From NCBI RefSeq assembly GCF_026153205.1, contig NZ_JAPFBW010000027.1:34617-98616 (forward strand): DNA of 64,000 nucleotides, read 5' to 3'. Below the pieces are notes generated by a model. It was not told the DNA's origin. It did not search any database and worked only from the letters and a program-made list of their open reading frames with translations. The first letter of the stretch is position 1. Each line of letters opens with the position of its first letter. Below, piece by piece: positions 18,944 to 28,127 of this stretch. The translations under genes and the position numbers were made by a program. The DNA is from Aquabacterium sp. A7-Y (GTDB taxonomy: Bacteria; Pseudomonadota; Gammaproteobacteria; Burkholderiales; Burkholderiaceae_C).

Positions 18944-19084
18944 ATGCCCAAAGGCCAGCAACGCAGCAACAAGGAAGCCAAGAAGCCGAAAAAGGACGAC
19001 TCGAAGTCCAAGCCCTTGTCATCGGCTGCCGTGATGCCTTCCATCACGACCGTGGTACCTGACCGCAGCAAGAAGAAAAAATGA
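18944..19084 (+). CDS. Small lysine-rich hypothetical protein (46 residues)
   Basis: Reads MPKGQQRSNKEAKKPKKD at the start and ends RSKKKK; 14 of 46 residues are lysine. A purine-rich GAAAGAAA lies just upstream of the ATG. I believe proteins of the MPKGQ.RSNKE..KPKKD pattern recur as uncharacterised small proteins in proteobacteria, but this is from memory. No function is known to me. Strong positive charge suggests nucleic-acid or ribosome association (inference). It is divergent from flhB and convergent with flhC. Confidence 0.7.
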   Translation: MPKGQQRSNKEAKKPKKDDSKSKPLSSAAVMPSITTVVPDRSKKKK

Positions 19085-19180
19085 GGTGGCCGGGCCAGTT
19101 CGACGGGCCCCGGCTGATCCCTTGCGCGCGAGGTATTCCCGAACCAGGCGGGTGGTCTCCCTGTCCGCTTCCGCCCTCCC

Positions 19181-19213
19181 AAAAAAAAAACGGGCTCTCA
19201 CAAGGAGAGCCCG
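19181..19213 (-). terminator. Rho-independent terminator of flhDC
   Basis: On the minus strand a perfect 9-base stem (CGGGCTCTC, 19205-19213 with 19191-19199) and a 5-base loop are followed by ten consecutive T residues (19190-19181). It is the clearest intrinsic terminator in the window, 94 bases past the flhC stop. Confidence 0.92.
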
Positions 19214-19306
19214 TAGAACGCAGCAGAACTGCGGCTTCTCAGGAGGAACTACACAACAAGCAACAACAACAATTTCCCAACGTCGTCAACGAAAAACGGC
19301 AGCGTT

Positions 19307-19846
19307 TCAGTGATCAATCTGCAGGCCGCCAGCGGCCTTGCCCTTGCCGGCGCGGGCCGGCGGGTTGCACATGCCGCACACGAAGTGCTTGGCAATCTCG
19401 TGCGGGTACGTGACGAAGTGGCCGCCGCACTTGGAGCACTTGGTCAAGGTCAGCATGCCGTTGTCGATGAACTTCACCAGGCGCCAGGCCCGTGTCACCG
19501 ACAGCAGCGGCTCCAGCCCCTGCGCCTGGGTCTGCTCCAGGTACAGCCGGTAGGCCTTGATGATGGTGTCGACCTCGTCGATCTCCGCCACCTTGTTCAG
19601 GTACTCGTGGATGTTCAGGAACAGCGAGGCATGGATGTTCGGCTGCCAGGTCATGAACCAGTCGGTGGAGAACGGCAGCTGGCCCTTCGACGGCGACTTG
19701 CCCGACACCTCCTTGTACAGGCGCAGCAGGCGCTCGTAGGACATGTCGGTCTCGGACTCCAGCACCTGCAGGCGGGCACCCAGCTGGATCAGCGTGACGG
19801 CACGTTCGATCTGCTTGGCTTCGGTCAGGATGCTCTTGCTACGCAT
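19307..19846 (-). CDS. flhC: Flagellar master regulator subunit FlhC
   Basis: Partner of FlhD in the FlhD4C2 activator of early flagellar operons, 179 residues. The zinc site is intact, with cysteines at about 137, 140, 157 and 160 (CSKC and CGMC), matching the enteric FlhC spacing. MRSKSILTEAKQIERAV was chosen as the start; the frame is open 11 codons further. It is 62 bases downstream of flhD and followed by a strong terminator. Confidence 0.97.
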   Translation of the reverse strand: MRSKSILTEAKQIERAVTLIQLGARLQVLESETDMSYERLLRLYKEVSGKSPSKGQLPFSTDWFMTWQPNIHASLFLNIHEYLNKVAEIDEVDTIIKAYRLYLEQTQAQGLEPLLSVTRAWRLVKFIDNGMLTLTKCSKCGGHFVTYPHEIAKHFVCGMCNPPARAGKGKAAGGLQIDH

Positions 19847-19908
19847 GGGCGGGGTCCGTATCTGGATAAAAAGGGCCAACAGGAACTGGATCGAATCAGG
19901 CGCGGGAC

Positions 19909-20238
19909 TCAGGCCGCTTCCTGGTGCCGGCCGGCCAGCACGATGGCGGCATGCAGGCGCGAGGTGGCGTCGTTCGCGGCCGCCTTGCCGTGGTTGCTCA
20001 AGAGGCCCCAGACCAGTTCGTCATCGAACCGGAAGCGACACAGCAAGGTGTTGCCCGAGGCGATCTTCATCATCTGCGCGGGGCTCAGCACCGCCAGCAG
20101 GTCGGCGGTGTCTTCCGACACGCCCAGGCGGTAGAGGGCCTGTTCGCGGTCGCTACGGATCAGGTTCTGCGCCAGCATCAGGTAGGACAGGTTGGCTTCG
20201 CGGATCTCGCTGAGGATCTGGTCGGTGGTGGTGGTCAT
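19909..20238 (-). CDS. flhD: Flagellar master regulator subunit FlhD
   Basis: A 109-residue FlhD. MTTTTDQILSEIREANLSYL and LAQNLIRSDREQALYRLGVS are highly conserved, and CRFRFDD contains the cysteine used for the dimer in enterics. The ATG at 20238 follows a GAGGAG ribosome binding site, and upstream residues in the open frame are unlike FlhD. First gene of flhDC. Confidence 0.97.
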   Translation of the reverse strand: MTTTTDQILSEIREANLSYLMLAQNLIRSDREQALYRLGVSEDTADLLAVLSPAQMMKIASGNTLLCRFRFDDELVWGLLSNHGKAAANDATSRLHAAIVLAGRHQEAA

Positions 20239-20577
20239 CGTGAACTCCTCGTCGTCTGTCCTGAACTGCTGGAACTGGGGTGCAAACCGGGGCTTGCTCG
20301 ATGGAATGAATTCTGGCGGCCGCACCTCGAGCGAAACATCAGGCCGCTTCTGTGTGCCGCGTCGCCCCGCCCCATCCCCGCTGTCAGGCGACTTCCTACA
20401 CGGCGGCGGCAAGCACCCCGCTTTTCCGCCTCAGGTCGGCCCGCCCGGTGCCGGGGCCAACCCCCCTGGAGACGGCCACCTGCGCCAATTCGGGGGCAAA
20501 AGCGGCGCTGATCGGCGCTTCACCGCAGCCGACGCTTTCGATAATCGGCGTCAACACCCTCCCCAAGGCCCGCCCCG
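20239..20577. other. Control region between flhDC and the GT2 gene
   Basis: A 339-base divergent space that must contain the flhDC promoter and long leader on one side and the glycosyltransferase promoter on the other. I found no sigma28 motif with acceptable spacing. Regulator sites (for example for CRP-like or quorum regulators known elsewhere) cannot be assigned by eye. Confidence 0.5.
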
Positions 20578-21816
20578 ATGAACCGCCCCCTCGTCAGCTT
20601 CTGCGTCCCCACCTACAACCGCAGCCGGTATCTCGAATCGCTGCTGGACATGCTGGTGACCCAGCTGGCGGAATTCCCCTATTCGTATGAGGTGTTCGTC
20701 TCCGACAATGCCTCGACCGACACCACGCCCGAAGTGGTCGAGTCGTTCCGCGAACGCTTGCCGATCCGCTACACCCGCCACGACGAGAACCGTGGCGGCC
20801 CCGCCAACTGGCAACACGTGATGTCGCAGGCACGCGGCACCTACCTGATCTATCTGGCCGACGACGATGCGCTGCTCGGTGACCGGGTCGCGGACGTCAT
20901 CGCGCGCCTGGAGCAAAACCCCGACGTCGGCATCGCCTATGCGCCGTGGATGCTCTACGACCTCGTTGCCGGCGAGCCCAAAGGGCAGTTCTACCGTCAG
21001 GACCGCGACTTGCGCATCGAGCGCGGCGACCAGCGGGCACTGCTCGACGCTTTGCTGCGCCACGCCGTGTTCCCCGAGATCTACGTGTGTCGCCGCGAGC
21101 TGCTGGCCCAGGTGAAGCCGCGCATCCATGAGCAGGCTTTCTATGCCTTCGTGCATGCGTCCGAGTTCCTCGAACGCGCCGGCGTGCTGCTACTGAAAGA
21201 CCCGTTCTACGTCTCGATCACGCGCTACTTCGCCGACACGCCGCAACGCACCCAAGCCGGCGGCGAGGAAGCGGAATACGCCTGGGACCGCTACCGTGGC
21301 GGCCTCGAATACATCCTGTCGCGCGCCTGTGCGACCACCACGGCGATGGGCGACGCCGAACGCATCGGTTTTTCGCTGCGCATCCAGGACCTGATCGCGC
21401 AGCGCATCTCGGTCGCCGTGCGGCTGCGGCACCGCGGCGGCCGCAATGCGGTGGAAACCTACTACCTGGCCTCACGGCTGCGCGCCTTGGGCGCCCAGAA
21501 GCTGCTGCCGGTGCCGATGGAAACGCTGCGCGCCCGCGCCGCGATGGACTTCCTGCTGCACGACCCCGAACTCAATCGTGGCGTCGGGGCGCTCGCCTTT
21601 GCCGGCGAGGTCGAGCCGGCGCTGCGCGAGTATGTCGAGGCCCATGCGACGCGGCCGCTGCACTTCCTGGGCCGCGGGGCCCCCTTGGGCGAACTGCGCG
21701 ACACGCTGGTGCTGGCGCGCGGCAGCTACACGCCCGACCTGAGCGCCGACGCCTTGCAGGCGGCGAACGTGCGGGTCGTCGCCGAAGCGGAACTGATGCA
21801 GAAGTTCCCCGGCTGA
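20578..21816 (+). CDS. Family 2 glycosyltransferase
   Basis: A 412-residue protein with an N-terminal GT-A fold: VSFCVPTYNRSRYLESLL, VFVSDNASTDTT, and the metal-binding DDD at about 95-97 in YLADDDALL. The last 150 or so residues are not assigned. It probably adds a sugar to a glycan (flagellin or surface), using a nucleotide sugar. It is divergent from flhD and ends 9 bases from the convergent end of the sugar operon, so it is most likely part of the same glycosylation system. Confidence 0.88.
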   Translation: MNRPLVSFCVPTYNRSRYLESLLDMLVTQLAEFPYSYEVFVSDNASTDTTPEVVESFRERLPIRYTRHDENRGGPANWQHVMSQARGTYLIYLADDDALLGDRVADVIARLEQNPDVGIAYAPWMLYDLVAGEPKGQFYRQDRDLRIERGDQRALLDALLRHAVFPEIYVCRRELLAQVKPRIHEQAFYAFVHASEFLERAGVLLLKDPFYVSITRYFADTPQRTQAGGEEAEYAWDRYRGGLEYILSRACATTTAMGDAERIGFSLRIQDLIAQRISVAVRLRHRGGRNAVETYYLASRLRALGAQKLLPVPMETLRARAAMDFLLHDPELNRGVGALAFAGEVEPALREYVEAHATRPLHFLGRGAPLGELRDTLVLARGSYTPDLSADALQAANVRVVAEAELMQKFPG

Positions 21817-21825
21817 CCCCAGCCC

Positions 21826-22560
21826 TCAGCGCACCCGCTTCAAATAGCCATCCGGCGCCACCGTGACCAGCAGTTTGGCCTGCAGGTCGGCGTCGATCTC
21901 AAAATGCGGGTCGCGTTTCAGGTACTCCCACACGGCGGTCTTCGGGTTGTTGCCGACGTCCCACGGGCGGTTCGGGTACAAGGCCGGCGGCAGGTCCTCC
22001 ACCACCGTGTCGTACACCACGCAATAGCTGCCCACGCTCACCAAGCCGGCATACGCGTCCAGCTCGGCCAACACATGGTCGTGCGTGTGGTTGGAGTCGA
22101 GCACCACCATCACGCTGCGCGCGCCCTCGGCCTCGCGCTTGACCTGCGCGACGGTCTCGGGCGCAATGCTCGACCCCTCGATCAGCGTGATGCGTTTTTT
22201 CATCGGATGGGCTTCGAGCGCAGCCCGGTTGTGCGGGCGGATCTCGATGTCGATGCCCAGCACCCGGCCCTTGCCGATCAGCTCCAGCAGCGACGCGTAG
22301 TACACCAGCGAGCCGCCGTGGGCGATGCCGGTCTCGATGATCAGGTCGGGCTGCACCGACCAGATCAGCTCCTGCATCGCCATCATGTCCTGCGGGTACT
22401 GGATGATGGGCCGGCCCATCCAGCTGAAGTTGTACGAGTAGCGGTGCTTCAGCGTGTCGCGCAGCCAGATGCGCGACAGGTCCTGCATGTCGCGGTCCTG
22501 CTTCAGGCCCTCGATGTTGCGCTGCACCTCCTGACGGAACTGCTCAATGGGGTCGTCCAT
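21826..22560 (-). CDS. CmcI-like (cephalosporin hydroxylase family) methyltransferase
   Basis: A 244-residue protein of the CmcI/rhamnosyl-O-methyltransferase family. The SAM-binding region has LIIETGIAHGGSLVYYAS (about 94-111), IDIEIRP and VVLDSNHTHDHV with the metal/SAM-site acidic residues. The family methylates sugars and related substrates. The start overlaps the acyltransferase gene by 17 bases. Last gene of the sugar operon. Role inferred: O-methylation of the assembled or nucleotide-linked sugar. Confidence 0.85.
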   Translation of the reverse strand: MDDPIEQFRQEVQRNIEGLKQDRDMQDLSRIWLRDTLKHRYSYNFSWMGRPIIQYPQDMMAMQELIWSVQPDLIIETGIAHGGSLVYYASLLELIGKGRVLGIDIEIRPHNRAALEAHPMKKRITLIEGSSIAPETVAQVKREAEGARSVMVVLDSNHTHDHVLAELDAYAGLVSVGSYCVVYDTVVEDLPPALYPNRPWDVGNNPKTAVWEYLKRDPHFEIDADLQAKLLVTVAPDGYLKRVR

Positions 22561-23236
22561 GTCCTGGCTTCCTTTCTTCAGAGATCGCTTTCCTCGCCAG
22601 CGGGCGGGCCGGGGAGCCGACCACCGTCGCGCCGGCCGGCACGTCGCGCGTGACGACCGCGCCAGCACCGACCACCGCGTCGGGACCGATGCGCAGGCGC
22701 GGCAAGACCACCGCGCCGGTGCCGATGAACACGCGGTCGCCCACCGTGATCTCACCGGCCAGCCGGGCGCCGGGGCCGATGTGCACGCCGTCGCCGATCT
22801 GGCAGTCATGGTCGACCGAGGCCGCGGTGTTGACGATCACGCCGCGCCCCAGCTTCGCATGGCTGCAGACGCTGGCCTGCGCCAGCACCTGGCAGCCTTG
22901 GCCGACCCAGGCATCGACCGCGACGAAGGCGGTCCGGTGCACGATGGTCGCGGCACGCAAACCAAGGTTGAGCAGCAGGTCCATCAGCGCGATGCGGTCG
23001 GCGCCATGGCCACCTCCCACGGCGACCGCGAACCACAGCGGCAGCCGCGGGCCGCGTGCCTGCAGCCATTGCTTCAGGCCGCCCTCGCCCAGCAGCACCG
23101 GCACGCCCGGCAGCGGCGGCGGCACCGGGCGGTTGTCGACCAGCGCCACCAGGCGCAGCGGCGTGCCGTGCAAGGCCTCGTCGAGCACCTTGGCCTGGCC
23201 GGTGGCGCCCCAGAACAGGATGTCCTGCTTCATCAT
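22544..23236 (-). CDS. PglD/NeuD-like sugar O/N-acyltransferase
   Basis: A 230-residue protein. The N-terminal nucleotide-sugar binding subdomain has ILFWGATGQAKVLDE. The C-terminal left-handed beta-helix has hexapeptide repeats such as LGRGVIVNTAASVDHDCQIG and VFIGTGAVVLPRLRIG. Relatives N-acetylate UDP-4-amino sugars, so the natural substrate here would be the amino group made by the neighbouring DegT aminotransferase. Two adjacent ATGs (23236, 23233) are possible starts. It begins 7 bases after the aminotransferase stop. Confidence 0.87.
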   Translation of the reverse strand: MMKQDILFWGATGQAKVLDEALHGTPLRLVALVDNRPVPPPLPGVPVLLGEGGLKQWLQARGPRLPLWFAVAVGGGHGADRIALMDLLLNLGLRAATIVHRTAFVAVDAWVGQGCQVLAQASVCSHAKLGRGVIVNTAASVDHDCQIGDGVHIGPGARLAGEITVGDRVFIGTGAVVLPRLRIGPDAVVGAGAVVTRDVPAGATVVGSPARPLARKAISEERKPGHGRPH

Positions 23237-23243
23237 CTCTGGT

Positions 23244-24347
23244 TCAGGCCCGGACATGCCGCTCCACCACCGCGCACACACGCTCGATCTCCGCCTCGCT
23301 CAGGTCGTGGTAGCTGGGCAGGTTGCACGCCCGCCCATACAGTCCGTAGCTCACGGTGTGGGCCGGGCACGGCTCGAACATCGGCAGCATGCTCAAGGGC
23401 CAGAAGAACACGCGCCCGTCGATGTGGTGCGCCTTGAAGTCGGCCAGTAAAGCCTCGCGGTCGAAGTCCACGCCTGCGTCGACGACGATGCTCGGCATCC
23501 AATAGCCGTTGACGGTGCCGTCGGGCTGCGGGTTCATCGTCAAGGGCAGCTGCGACAGCCGTTCAGCGTACGCGTGGAAGACCGCCCGCTTGGCCGCGAT
23601 CAGCTCGTCGAGGCGCTCGACCTGGGCGCACCCCACGGCCGCCTGCAGATTGCTCATCTTGTACTTGAAGCCCAGCACATCGGGCCAGAACTGGCGCGGC
23701 TGCTTCGGCGAGCGGCCGTGGTTGCTGAGGCACAGCACGCGCTCGTGGAGCGCTTCGTCGTGGGTCACGAACATGCCGCCTTCGCCGGTCGTCATGGTCT
23801 TGGTGCCATGGAACGAGAAGGTGCCGAACGCGCCCATCGAGCCGGCGCAGCGCGTCAGCCAGCGCGAGCCGATCGCTTCGGCGGCGTCTTCGATGATCGG
23901 GATACCGTGCCGCTGGCCGATCGCGAGCAGCGCCGTCATGTCGCACAGGTTGCCGTACAGGTGGGTCGCGATGATGGCCTTGGTGCGTGGCGTGATCGCC
24001 GCCTCCGCCTGGACCGGGTCGATGCACCAGGTGTCGGGCAGCACGTCGACCAGCACCGGCGTGGCGCCGAGGTGGCGCACCGGCGCCACCGTCGCGATCC
24101 AGTTGATGTCGGCCAGGATCACCTCGTCGCCGGCGCCGATGCCCAGCGCCGCCAGGCCCATGTGCATCGCGCCGGTGCAGCTCGAGGTCGCGATCGCGTG
24201 CGGCACGCCCAGGTGGGCTTTGAATCCGGCTTCGAAGCGGTGGATGTACTCGTAGCAGCGCTCGCCCCAGCCGTTGCGGGCCGCATCGGTGACGTATGCG
24301 ACCTCCAGCTCGGTGATCGACGGCTTGGTGTAGTGGATGCGGTTCAT
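23244..24347 (-). CDS. DegT/DnrJ/EryC1/StrS-family sugar aminotransferase
   Basis: PLP-dependent aminotransferase acting on 4-keto (or 3-keto) nucleotide sugars, 367 residues. The PLP lysine is at about 183 in SFHGTKTMTTGEGG; the 3-dehydratase RfbH/ColD has histidine here, so this should be a true aminotransferase. IIEDAAEAIGS holds the cofactor-binding Asp. The start overlaps the upstream methyltransferase stop by 4 bases (ATGA). Predicted to aminate the CDP-4-keto-6-deoxy sugar made by RfbG. Confidence 0.93.
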   Translation of the reverse strand: MNRIHYTKPSITELEVAYVTDAARNGWGERCYEYIHRFEAGFKAHLGVPHAIATSSCTGAMHMGLAALGIGAGDEVILADINWIATVAPVRHLGATPVLVDVLPDTWCIDPVQAEAAITPRTKAIIATHLYGNLCDMTALLAIGQRHGIPIIEDAAEAIGSRWLTRCAGSMGAFGTFSFHGTKTMTTGEGGMFVTHDEALHERVLCLSNHGRSPKQPRQFWPDVLGFKYKMSNLQAAVGCAQVERLDELIAAKRAVFHAYAERLSQLPLTMNPQPDGTVNGYWMPSIVVDAGVDFDREALLADFKAHHIDGRVFFWPLSMLPMFEPCPAHTVSYGLYGRACNLPSYHDLSEAEIERVCAVVERHVRA

Positions 24348-25567
24348 GTCAGCTGCAGTCGCGGCACGGCGGTCGCGACGCGACCGCCCCAGGCGCGGAG
24401 GTAGTCGAGCTGGGCGACGATTTCGGCGCGCAGATTCCAGGGCAGGATCAGCACCACGTCGGGCCGGTGCTCGCGCAAATGCGACTCGTCCACCACCGGG
24501 ATGCGCGAGCCCGGCAGAAAGCGGCCCTGCTTGTGCGGCGACGCATCGACCACGTAAGGCAGCAGGTCCGGCCGCACGCCGGCGTAGTTGAGCAAGGTAT
24601 TGCCCTTCGCGGCGGCGCCGTAGGCGGCGACGCGGCGCCCGGCCCGTTTCTGCTCGATCAGGAAGGCGAGCAGGTCGTTCTTGATGCGGTCGGCCTCGGC
24701 CTGCAGGCCTTGGTAGAACCCCGGCTGCATCATGCCGGCGTCGCTTTCGCACTGCAGCATCGCCGCCACCGAGGCCTCGGCCGGTCGCGCGTGGCCGCTG
24801 TGCTGGGCCCACACGCGCAGCGAGCCGCCGTGCGTGGACAGCGTCTCGACGTCCCAGACAGTGAGGCCGTGGGCCGCAAAGATGCGCTGGACGGTGTGGA
24901 AGGACAAGTACGAAAAATGCTCGTGATAGATCGTGTCGAACTGACACTGTTGCACGAGTTGCAGCAGATGTGGGAATTCGACGGTGACGCTGCCGTGCGG
25001 CGCCAACACCTCGCGCAGCCCGGCGACGAAATCGTTGATGTCGGGCACATGGGCGAGCACATTGTTGCCCAGCACCAGGTCGGCGCGTCGGCGCTCGGCG
25101 GCGAAGCGCCGCGCGAAGCTCACACCGAAAAACTCGCCTATCGTCTCGATGCCCCGGGCCCGCGCCACATCGGCGGTGCCGGCGGTGGGCTCGACCCCGA
25201 CGCAAGGGATGCCGCGCTCCTGCACGTATTGCAGCAAATATCCGTCGTTCGACGCGACTTCCATCACCAGCGACTGCGGGCCCAGGCCGAGCCGCTGCGT
25301 CGCCTGCTCGACATAGGCGCGGGCGTGGGCGAGCCAGCTGCGCGAGTACGACGAGAAATAGACATAGTCGTCGGAGAACAAGGCGTCGTGGCGCTGCACC
25401 TCGTCCACCTGCACCAGGTGGCACATCGCGCAGGTGTACACCTTGAGCGGGAAGTGCAGTTCCGGCCGCACCAGGTCTTCCGGGCGCAGAAAGGCATTCG
25501 AGGGCGGCGCCGCGCCGAGGTCGATGAAGACGTCGCGCAGCGGGGCCTGGCAATGGCGGCACTTCAA
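24344..25567 (-). CDS. Zinc-binding class I SAM C-methyltransferase (NDP-ketosugar type), TTG start
   Basis: A 407-residue three-part protein. The N-terminal zinc site has KCRHC and YTCAMC. The central SAM domain has VMEVASNDGYLLQY and GVEPTAGTADVA, and the C-terminal domain has GAAAKGNTLLNY. This architecture is that of sugar C-3 methyltransferases of the TylC3/NovU type. I place the start at TTG 25567: it has AGGAG 7 bases upstream, overlaps the previous stop by 4 bases, and gives the usual N-terminus MKCRHCQAPL. An in-frame ATG at 25600 lies inside the upstream gene. Predicted to add a branching methyl to the CDP-ketosugar. Confidence 0.9.
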   Translation of the reverse strand: MKCRHCQAPLRDVFIDLGAAPPSNAFLRPEDLVRPELHFPLKVYTCAMCHLVQVDEVQRHDALFSDDYVYFSSYSRSWLAHARAYVEQATQRLGLGPQSLVMEVASNDGYLLQYVQERGIPCVGVEPTAGTADVARARGIETIGEFFGVSFARRFAAERRRADLVLGNNVLAHVPDINDFVAGLREVLAPHGSVTVEFPHLLQLVQQCQFDTIYHEHFSYLSFHTVQRIFAAHGLTVWDVETLSTHGGSLRVWAQHSGHARPAEASVAAMLQCESDAGMMQPGFYQGLQAEADRIKNDLLAFLIEQKRAGRRVAAYGAAAKGNTLLNYAGVRPDLLPYVVDASPHKQGRFLPGSRIPVVDESHLREHRPDVVLILPWNLRAEIVAQLDYLRAWGGRVATAVPRLQLT

Positions 25568-26133
25568 GACACAGCTCCTGCATGCAACGGCCGCGACCAT
25601 TCGGCGAACGACGGCAGTGCGGCATCGCGCGGCGATACCAGTGTCACCGGCAGCGGCCAGGCGATCGCGAGATCGGGGTCGTCATGGCGCACACCGGCTT
25701 CGCTGCCGCTGACGTGCGCTGCCGTGTGCTGATAGAGCAACTGCGCGTCGTCCTCCATCGCCTGGAAGCCGTGGGCGCAGCCTTCGGGAATGAACACCTG
25801 CACGCCGTTGTGCTCGGACATCTCCACCGCGTGCCAACGTCCATAGGTGGGCGAATCGGGCCGCAGGTCGACGGCGACGTCGTAGACCCGGCCGCGCAGG
25901 CAGCGGATCAACTTGGCCTCGGCGTGCGGGGCGCGCTGCAGATGCAGGCCGCGCACGGTACCGCGGCGCGCGGTGACGGAGTGGTTCACCTGGACGAAAC
26001 GCAGGTCGGGCCGGATCGCCGCGCAGGCCTCGGCGCAGAACACGCGCGAGAAGCTGCCGCGCTCGTCGCGGCGCGCCAAGGTGTGCGCCACCCACATGCC
26101 GGGCAGCGGCGCCGGCCTCAGGTCCATCGTCAT
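25564..26133 (-). CDS. rfbC: dTDP-4-dehydrorhamnose 3,5-epimerase family protein
   Basis: A 189-residue cupin epimerase. Conserved features are RDERGSFSRVF, VRGLHLQ with the catalytic His, RVYDVAVDLRPDSPTYG, and FIPEGCAHGFQ. There are no rfbA, rfbB or rfbD partners here and the neighbours are rfbF/rfbG. The substrate is therefore probably the CDP-4-keto-6-deoxyglucose made next door rather than the dTDP sugar (inference). Overlaps rfbG by 4 bases. Confidence 0.9.
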   Translation of the reverse strand: MTMDLRPAPLPGMWVAHTLARRDERGSFSRVFCAEACAAIRPDLRFVQVNHSVTARRGTVRGLHLQRAPHAEAKLIRCLRGRVYDVAVDLRPDSPTYGRWHAVEMSEHNGVQVFIPEGCAHGFQAMEDDAQLLYQHTAAHVSGSEAGVRHDDPDLAIAWPLPVTLVSPRDAALPSFAEWSRPLHAGAVS

Positions 26134-27239
26134 CGGCTCGCCCACTCCAGGCCGGCGCGGCGGGCGTCGGCCACGTACTGCTGAATATCGCGGCGGGTCG
26201 CGACCCGCCCGGTCTCGTGCCAGCCGCGGTACCACGCGGCGGTACGCGCAAGCATCGTGCCGGCCTCCCACACGGGGCGCCAGCCCAGCTGGTGTTGCGC
26301 CTTGCGGCAGTCCAGGTGCAGCAGGGCCGCCTCGTGCGGCTGCGGCCCGGTGTCGAGCCGGTGCCGCACAGCGGGCCACTCGTCTGCAAAGCGGGCCACG
26401 ATCTCGCCGACACTCAAATGCCCCTGCGCCTCGGGCCCGAAGTTCCAGGCCTCGGCACAGGCGGCGGGGTCGGCCCACAGGCGCTGGCCGAGCAGCAGGT
26501 AGCCGGACAGCGGCTCCAACACATGCTGCCAGGGACGGGTGGCGCCCGGGTGGCGGATGTCGGTGATGCGGCCTTGCATCGCGGCGCGCACGAGGTCGGG
26601 GATCAGCCTGTCCTCGGACCAGTCGCCGCCGCCGATCACGTTGCCGGCGCGTGCGGTGGCCAGCGCCACCGGGTGGCCGCGGCCGTCGTCGTGGGCGAGG
26701 AAGCTGGCCCGGTAGCTCGCCGAGACGATCTCGGCGCAGGCTTTCGAGGCGCTGTAGGGGTCGTGGCCGCCCAAGGCGTCGGTCTCGCGGTAGGCCCGCC
26801 CGGTGTCGAGGTTCTGGTAGCACTTGTCGGTCGTCGCGTTCACGACGACACGCACGCTGGGCATCGCCCTCACGGCCTCGAGCAGGTTCACCAGCCCCAT
26901 CACGTTGGTGTCGAAGGTCGCGTGGGGCTCGCGGTAGCTGCGCCGCACCAGCGGCTGGGCGGCCAGGTGGAACACCACTTCGGGCTCGAAGCGGCGCAAC
27001 GCGTCGGCGACCGCCGGCCCGTTGCGCAGATCGACCAGCGCTTCTTCGAACTGCAGGCCCAGGAGCGGCAGATGGGCCGGCTCGGCGTCGGGGGGCAAGG
27101 CCAGCCCGAACACGCGTGCGCCCATCGAATGGAGCCAACAGGCCAGCCAGGAGCCCTTGAAGCCGGTGTGTCCGGTGACCAGCACGCGGCGGCCGGCATA
27201 GACGTCGCCGAACAATCCGCCCAGCCAGGAAGTGCTCAT
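26130..27239 (-). CDS. rfbG: CDP-glucose 4,6-dehydratase
   Basis: Short-chain dehydrogenase fold, 369 residues. The NAD-binding GHTGFKGSW is at about 23-31, the active site is YSASK (Tyr162/Lys166), and VVNATTDKCYQN is characteristic of CDP-glucose dehydratases. It converts CDP-glucose to CDP-4-keto-6-deoxyglucose. It lies 58 bases after rfbF. Confidence 0.95.
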   Translation of the reverse strand: MSTSWLGGLFGDVYAGRRVLVTGHTGFKGSWLACWLHSMGARVFGLALPPDAEPAHLPLLGLQFEEALVDLRNGPAVADALRRFEPEVVFHLAAQPLVRRSYREPHATFDTNVMGLVNLLEAVRAMPSVRVVVNATTDKCYQNLDTGRAYRETDALGGHDPYSASKACAEIVSASYRASFLAHDDGRGHPVALATARAGNVIGGGDWSEDRLIPDLVRAAMQGRITDIRHPGATRPWQHVLEPLSGYLLLGQRLWADPAACAEAWNFGPEAQGHLSVGEIVARFADEWPAVRHRLDTGPQPHEAALLHLDCRKAQHQLGWRPVWEAGTMLARTAAWYRGWHETGRVATRRDIQQYVADARRAGLEWASR

Positions 27240-27297
27240 CGGGTGACCTCCGTTCTGCGCCCGGCGGTGCCAGCGGCTTCGCAGCGCCGTGCTCCGC

Positions 27298-28071
27298 TCA
27301 TGCCCACACCTTCCAAGGGGCGGCGTCGTTTTGCCACAGGTCTTCGAGCTTGAGCTTGTCGCGCAGCGTGTCCATCGGCTGCCAGAAGCCGCGGTGCGTG
27401 TAGGCGGCCAGCTGGCCGTCGCGGGCCAGGCGCTCGAGCGGTTCGCGCTCCCACACCGTGCGGTCGCCATCGACATGGTCGACCGCTTCGGGCTGCAGCA
27501 CGAAAAAGCCGCCATTGATCCAGCTGCCGTCGCCCTGCGGTTTTTCCTCGAAGCGGGTGATGCGCTGGTCCTGGATGTCCAGCGCGCCGAAGCGGCCCGG
27601 GGGCTGCACCGCGGTGACCGTGGCGACGCGTCCTTGTTCCTTGTGGAAGGCGACCAGCTCGCCGATGTTGACGTCCGACAGGCCGTCGCCGTAGGTGAAG
27701 CAGAACGGCTGATCGTCGTCGAGGTAGTCCTTGACGCGCCGCAGCCGCCCGCCCGTCTGCGTCTGCTCGCCGGTGTCCACCAGCGTCACGCGCCACGGCT
27801 CGCAGTGGCGGTGGCACACCTCCATGCGGTTGTTGGCGAGGTCGAAGGTGACGTCTGACATGTGCAGGAAGTAGTTCGCGAAGTATTCCTTCACGACGTA
27901 GCCTTTGTAGCCCAGGCAGACGATGAAGTCATTGATGCCGTAGTGCGAGTACAGCTTGAGGATGTGCCACAGCACCGGGCGACCGCCCACCTCGACCATC
28001 GGTTTCGGTCGCACCGAGGTTTCTTCGGCCAACCGGGTGCCGAGGCCGCCTGCAAGGATGACTGCTTTCAT
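27298..28071 (-). CDS. rfbF: Glucose-1-phosphate cytidylyltransferase
   Basis: A 257-residue nucleotidyltransferase, the family's usual length. It has the signature [12 protein letters not shown] followed by [10 protein letters not shown], then [12 protein letters not shown] with the metal-binding Asp. It makes CDP-glucose from CTP and glucose-1-phosphate and so commits the pathway to CDP-linked sugars. It follows the glycosyltransferase gene at 28128 by 56 bases on the same strand. Confidence 0.96.
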   Translation of the reverse strand: MKAVILAGGLGTRLAEETSVRPKPMVEVGGRPVLWHILKLYSHYGINDFIVCLGYKGYVVKEYFANYFLHMSDVTFDLANNRMEVCHRHCEPWRVTLVDTGEQTQTGGRLRRVKDYLDDDQPFCFTYGDGLSDVNIGELVAFHKEQGRVATVTAVQPPGRFGALDIQDQRITRFEEKPQGDGSWINGGFFVLQPEAVDHVDGDRTVWEREPLERLARDGQLAAYTHRGFWQPMDTLRDKLKLEDLWQNDAAPWKVWA

Positions 28072-28127
28072 GGGTCGGTGGTGCTTGATGGGGGATGGGG
28101 CTACAACATCAGGGCGGCGGCCGGGTT

